Below, one piece after another: positions 61,344-64,000 of a DNA stretch of 64,000 nt; within the stretch, counting starts at the first letter, position 1, and the number at the start of each line of letters is the position of its first letter. Source of the stretch: Dyadobacter psychrotolerans (GTDB taxonomy: Bacteria > Bacteroidota > Bacteroidia > Cytophagales > Spirosomataceae); the NCBI RefSeq assembly GCF_004349265.1, contig NZ_SMFL01000013.1, forward strand, positions 1 to 64,000, written 5' to 3'. The notes under the pieces were generated by a model. The model saw only the letters and a program-made list of their open reading frames with translations. It did not search any database and had not been told where the DNA came from. Position numbers and translations under genes: made by a program.

Positions 61344-62717
61344 CTAAAAAAGAAGTTCGGCGGTGGTACCGTGACCGATCGCACTTTTGATCTTAAACTG
61401 GATCTGCATGAGCTGACACATCCTTTTTACAATCGAAAGTCCGAGCCCATTGCCTTTAATCTGGGGATGCTTTAAGGGGCTGGCGCGGTAAAAGGGTTCC
61501 TGTATTTTATCTATTTCATCCGCAGCAATACCAATTCCGCTGTCGATCACAGAGTACAACACGTTTTGACCGGTCTGACTGATGACAATTTTAATACCTT
61601 CCTTGATGATCGAATATTTAACGGCATTGGAAATCAGGTTCTCAATGATGATATCAAGCATGTACGGATCAGCATAAACGTCAGTGTGATCATCGGTTAT
61701 CAGTTCTACTGACAAATCCTTTTCCGAAATTTGTTGCTGCTGCCGTTGCAGAATGGAACCTGTGAGTTCAGAAAGATCCACACGTTGATGATCCATCGCC
61801 TTTTTCTGACTTTCAAATCTTGCCAGAAGCAACAATTGATCAACCAGATAACTGATCCTGTCAATTTCTTTGATCGACAAAGCGACTTTGTCAATGTATT
61901 CTCCAGCGGTTCTTGGCTTCCGGATCAAAACTTCAAGCGTACCTTTGATTACCGCCAGGGGTGTTCTCAGCTCATGGGAAGCATCGGAAGTAAATTGTTT
62001 TTCACGCTCCACGGCACTTTCTATCCGATCCATCAGATCATTAATCGTAACAACCAGCTTGTTTAACTCATCTTTCCCCGCCGGAAGCGGAACACGCGCC
62101 GTAAGATTTTCATTGGTTATTTTACGCGCTGTATCAATTACACTGAGAACCGGTTGAATACTTTTCCCGGCGATCAGGCGTGTCACAAGAAATAGAACGA
62201 GCAGCACAATAGGGAAAGCAATCAGTAATACACTTTTGAGATTTTCAAGTACTTTTTCAGACCCGGTTATCGGAATCGCAACGATCAGATAACCAGCTAA
62301 TTTATCCTTTTCTTTTAAGGCAACCTGAATCTGCGCAATGGCCAGTCCTTTCAATCTGGTTTGAAAAAATACCTTGTCTTTCTTAGTCAGATCTGTACTC
62401 AAATAATCCTGCTTCAGGTTCGGCGATTTTTCAATGACTGTTCCGTTCCTGTCCGTTATCTGCACAAATACCGGATTTACTTCGAGTTCACGGTGTTCTT
62501 TTTCAAACCATTCCTCTTTATCGGCAATGTAAGGCACACCACCCTTTACACCCACCTCGTAAAAATGTTTATCAGCCTGGAAAGTGATATCTTTTTCCAA
62601 ACCATTAAAAACCGTAAGGCTCACAATATGATAAATGACAAAAAAAATAACCGCAGTTAAAATCGCCGTACTTAGTGTAAAATTGAAGGCAATCTTATTC
62701 TTAAAGGAAGTAGTCAT
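61344..62717 (-). CDS. Sensor histidine kinase, CusS-like position
   Basis: The start MTTSFKNKIAFNFTLST at 62717 places it 10 bases after the regulator gene. The 457-residue protein has two membrane helices (about residues 13-35 and 160-180) around a periplasmic domain, then a HAMP domain. HisKA has His248 in SDASHELRTPLAV, and the ATPase domain has LIENLISNAVKYSI with GNGLGLSIVKRMCQLM. This is the standard layout of metal-sensing kinases such as CusS. The metal specificity is inferred from the neighbouring efflux pump only. Confidence 0.92.
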   Translation of the reverse strand: MTTSFKNKIAFNFTLSTAILTAVIFFVIYHIVSLTVFNGLEKDITFQADKHFYEVGVKGGVPYIADKEEWFEKEHRELEVNPVFVQITDRNGTVIEKSPNLKQDYLSTDLTKKDKVFFQTRLKGLAIAQIQVALKEKDKLAGYLIVAIPITGSEKVLENLKSVLLIAFPIVLLVLFLVTRLIAGKSIQPVLSVIDTARKITNENLTARVPLPAGKDELNKLVVTINDLMDRIESAVEREKQFTSDASHELRTPLAVIKGTLEVLIRKPRTAGEYIDKVALSIKEIDRISYLVDQLLLLARFESQKKAMDHQRVDLSELTGSILQRQQQQISEKDLSVELITDDHTDVYADPYMLDIIIENLISNAVKYSIIKEGIKIVISQTGQNVLYSVIDSGIGIAADEIDKIQEPFYRASPLKHPQIKGNGLGLSIVKRMCQLMQIQFKIKSAIGHGTTAELLF

Positions 62718-62727
62718 ATTTTCAGGT

Positions 62728-63396
62728 TCAGATCTCTTTTGCAATATAACCTATACCACGGATGGTCTGAATATAGTCTTCTTCCTTTGCAAGTTTGAGC
62801 TTTTTCCTCAAAGCGTTCATATAAACATCGATCACACCTGTGCTATAGTCGAAATGGATGTCCCATACACTCTCAATGATCCGGCTGCGCCTGCAAACCT
62901 TCCCTTTGTTTCTCAAAAGATATTCCAGTAGTGCAAACTCCTTTTGTGTAAGTTTTATCTCTTCTGTTTCTTTGAAAACCTGATGCGACAAAGTGTCGAT
63001 CCGAATGGGGCCAAGCGTAAATTCAGCCTGCTCGCCTGTAACCGGTCGCAGCTGAACCTTGATGCGCTCTAAAAGTTCGTCGAAACTAAAAGGCTTTTTG
63101 ATGTAATCGTTGGCGCCAGACTGCAATCCAAAGATCGTATCCTGAACGGTGTCGCGTGCGGTTAGGAAAATCACCGGAGTTTTAGCAAAATGTTTCCGGA
63201 ATTCCCTACAGATCTCTACACCGCTTTTGCCAGGTAACATCCAGTCTACCAACAACAAATCATACTCACCGGTAAGCGCCATATCCAGGCCCGCTTTACC
63301 ATCCGACGCAGTATCCACAGCATAAGACTCTTCCTCCAAACCCTGTTTTAGAAAATTCAGTATTCCTTTTTCATCTTCTATTATCAGGATTCTCAT
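62728..63396 (-). CDS. OmpR/PhoB-family response regulator, CusR-like position
   Basis: A 222-residue regulator. The receiver domain has IIEDEKG, the phosphoacceptor Asp51 in LLVDWMLPGKSG and the lysine in YIKKPFSFDEL. The winged-helix domain has LTQKEFALLEYLLRNKGKVC and ends YIQTIRGIGYIAKEI. It is co-transcribed with the kinase. Three 11-bp-spaced CTTAAG repeats about 95 bases upstream of its start, repeated before the Rieske operon, suggest that it controls itself and the metal/redox cluster. Confidence 0.93.
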   Translation of the reverse strand: MRILIIEDEKGILNFLKQGLEEESYAVDTASDGKAGLDMALTGEYDLLLVDWMLPGKSGVEICREFRKHFAKTPVIFLTARDTVQDTIFGLQSGANDYIKKPFSFDELLERIKVQLRPVTGEQAEFTLGPIRIDTLSHQVFKETEEIKLTQKEFALLEYLLRNKGKVCRRSRIIESVWDIHFDYSTGVIDVYMNALRKKLKLAKEEDYIQTIRGIGYIAKEI

Positions 63397-63491
63397 AGGC
63401 TTTCATTAAGTCTGATTGGGTGATTACTATAAAGCTAATTGATCGTAACTAATTCAGCATGTAAATGAAGGGCCGCAGTCCTATAAATTGA

Positions 63492-63519
63492 CTTAAGGAA
63501 TTCTTAAGATCATCTTAAA
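63492..63519. promoter_or_regulatory. Triple CTTAAG repeat before the response-regulator gene
   Basis: CTTAAG (63492-63497), CTTAAG (63503-63508) and CTTAAA (63514-63519) with 5-base spacers, an 11-bp period identical to that at 61142-61169. The site starts 96 bases upstream of the regulator start codon. The rest of 63520-63902 shows no gene that I can support. Confidence 0.7.
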
Positions 63520-63902
63520 TTTTGGCAGACTTATCGTGGATTTTCAGCAGACTTTAGACAATGATGGTGTAACAAGTATGGCTTTTGCCTCGCTCAAACT
63601 TTGTTTTGAGCTTACCATTTAGAGCGGTTTATCAGAACTAATCACCAAACACCCGATGCCAGCAATGATGATAAATTTAAATCAATAAAATCAGCAAGAT
63701 AGCCCCAGCCATATCCGCCCCACCAACAGCCAGCGCTATGGATATGATATAAAAATACGAGCATAATCTTTGCTGGCAAAAAATGTCCGGTTCTAGAATT
63801 CGTGGTCAACTGTAACCCTTACTGGCTCAATATTTATAATGTAATCCAAACAGTTTTTCTAATCACACTACCGGTAGATCGCTTACTGGCAATAAGCTAT
63901 TT

Positions 63903-64000
63903 ATGAATAGGGACATTACTACAAACGAAGAACTAAGAATTGCTGCTTTGCGCAGTTATGATATTGTTTATGCTGCGGCTGAGCAAGATTATGACGAGCT
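63903..64000 (+). CDS. Start of a GAF-domain-type protein, cut by window edge
   Basis: From the ATG at 63903 the frame stays open to the end and reads NEELRIAALRSYDIVYAAAE followed by QDYDEL. This is close to the LRLxALRxYxILDTxxExxFDxL opening of GAF-domain sensors, often histidine kinases, of Bacteroidota. Only 32 codons are visible, so the product beyond this cannot be named. Confidence 0.6.
   Translation, partial: MNRDITTNEELRIAALRSYDIVYAAAEQDYDE

Noticed and set aside
1..64000. CRISPR arrays, tRNA and rRNA genes
   Set aside because: No regularly spaced repeats with unique spacers, no tRNA-like cloverleaf and no rRNA sequence were recognised by eye; a dedicated scan (tRNAscan, Infernal) would settle this.

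Overview
The window comes from a Bacteroidota genome, most likely a Cytophagales bacterium of the Spirosoma/Dyadobacter type. The evidence is a SusC/SusD outer-membrane pair, many lipoproteins with Bacteroidota-style signal peptides, LytS/LytTR pairs, a CusA-type pump fused to its outer-membrane factor, and DUF5777, Haem_bd and YceI proteins. The genus is inference: no rRNA or ribosomal protein gene is present, and no tRNA or CRISPR array was seen.

Left region (1-20.6 kb): a sugar-acid and polysaccharide utilisation locus. After the tail of an IS3 transposase come an IclR regulator and a plus-strand run of GH10 hydrolase, glucarate-dehydratase-like enolase, SDR, MFS transporter, RraA-type aldolase, FAD oxidoreductase and SASA esterase. 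Facing it on the minus strand are a GH99-like lipoprotein, SusC, SusD and an alpha/beta esterase, with a terminator between the two arms. The outer enzymes probably trim an acetylated plant polysaccharide, and the plus-strand quartet probably imports and degrades an aldarate. A 15-bp AT-rich palindrome (TTTTATAATATAAAA type) lies before iclR, before the GH10 gene and upstream of a decayed second SusC copy, and may be the IclR operator.

Mobile region (17.9-27 kb): an IS1182-type remnant, a SusC pseudogene, the tnpA end and 38-bp terminal repeat of a dead Tn3-family transposon, and a TniA/TniB transposon with a serine recombinase. Next to it lies a three-gene cassette (Crp/Fnr regulator, hexapeptide acetyltransferase, NUDIX hydrolase) flanked by short direct repeats.

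Signalling and export region (27.7-48.4 kb): an OmpR-type two-component system, then three separate modules each combining a LytS-type kinase, a LytTR regulator and an ABC-2 exporter. A TonB-dependent receptor, a PAP2 phosphatase, an HD hydrolase and an EamA protein lie among them. In the third module the permease is fused to an M1-peptidase-like domain that has lost its zinc motif.

Right region (48.4-64 kb): a complete IS1182-family element with a 4-bp target duplication. Then comes a long minus-strand metal/redox cluster: Rieske protein, DUF5777 barrel, YceI protein, small secreted protein, RND pump with fused outer-membrane factor, membrane fusion protein, ferritin-VIT1 transporter, haem-binding protein and PAP2. 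An OmpR-type two-component system sits upstream. Matching triple CTTAAG repeats with an 11-bp period precede the regulator gene and the Rieske gene and are good candidates for its binding sites. The window ends inside the start of a GAF-domain-like gene.
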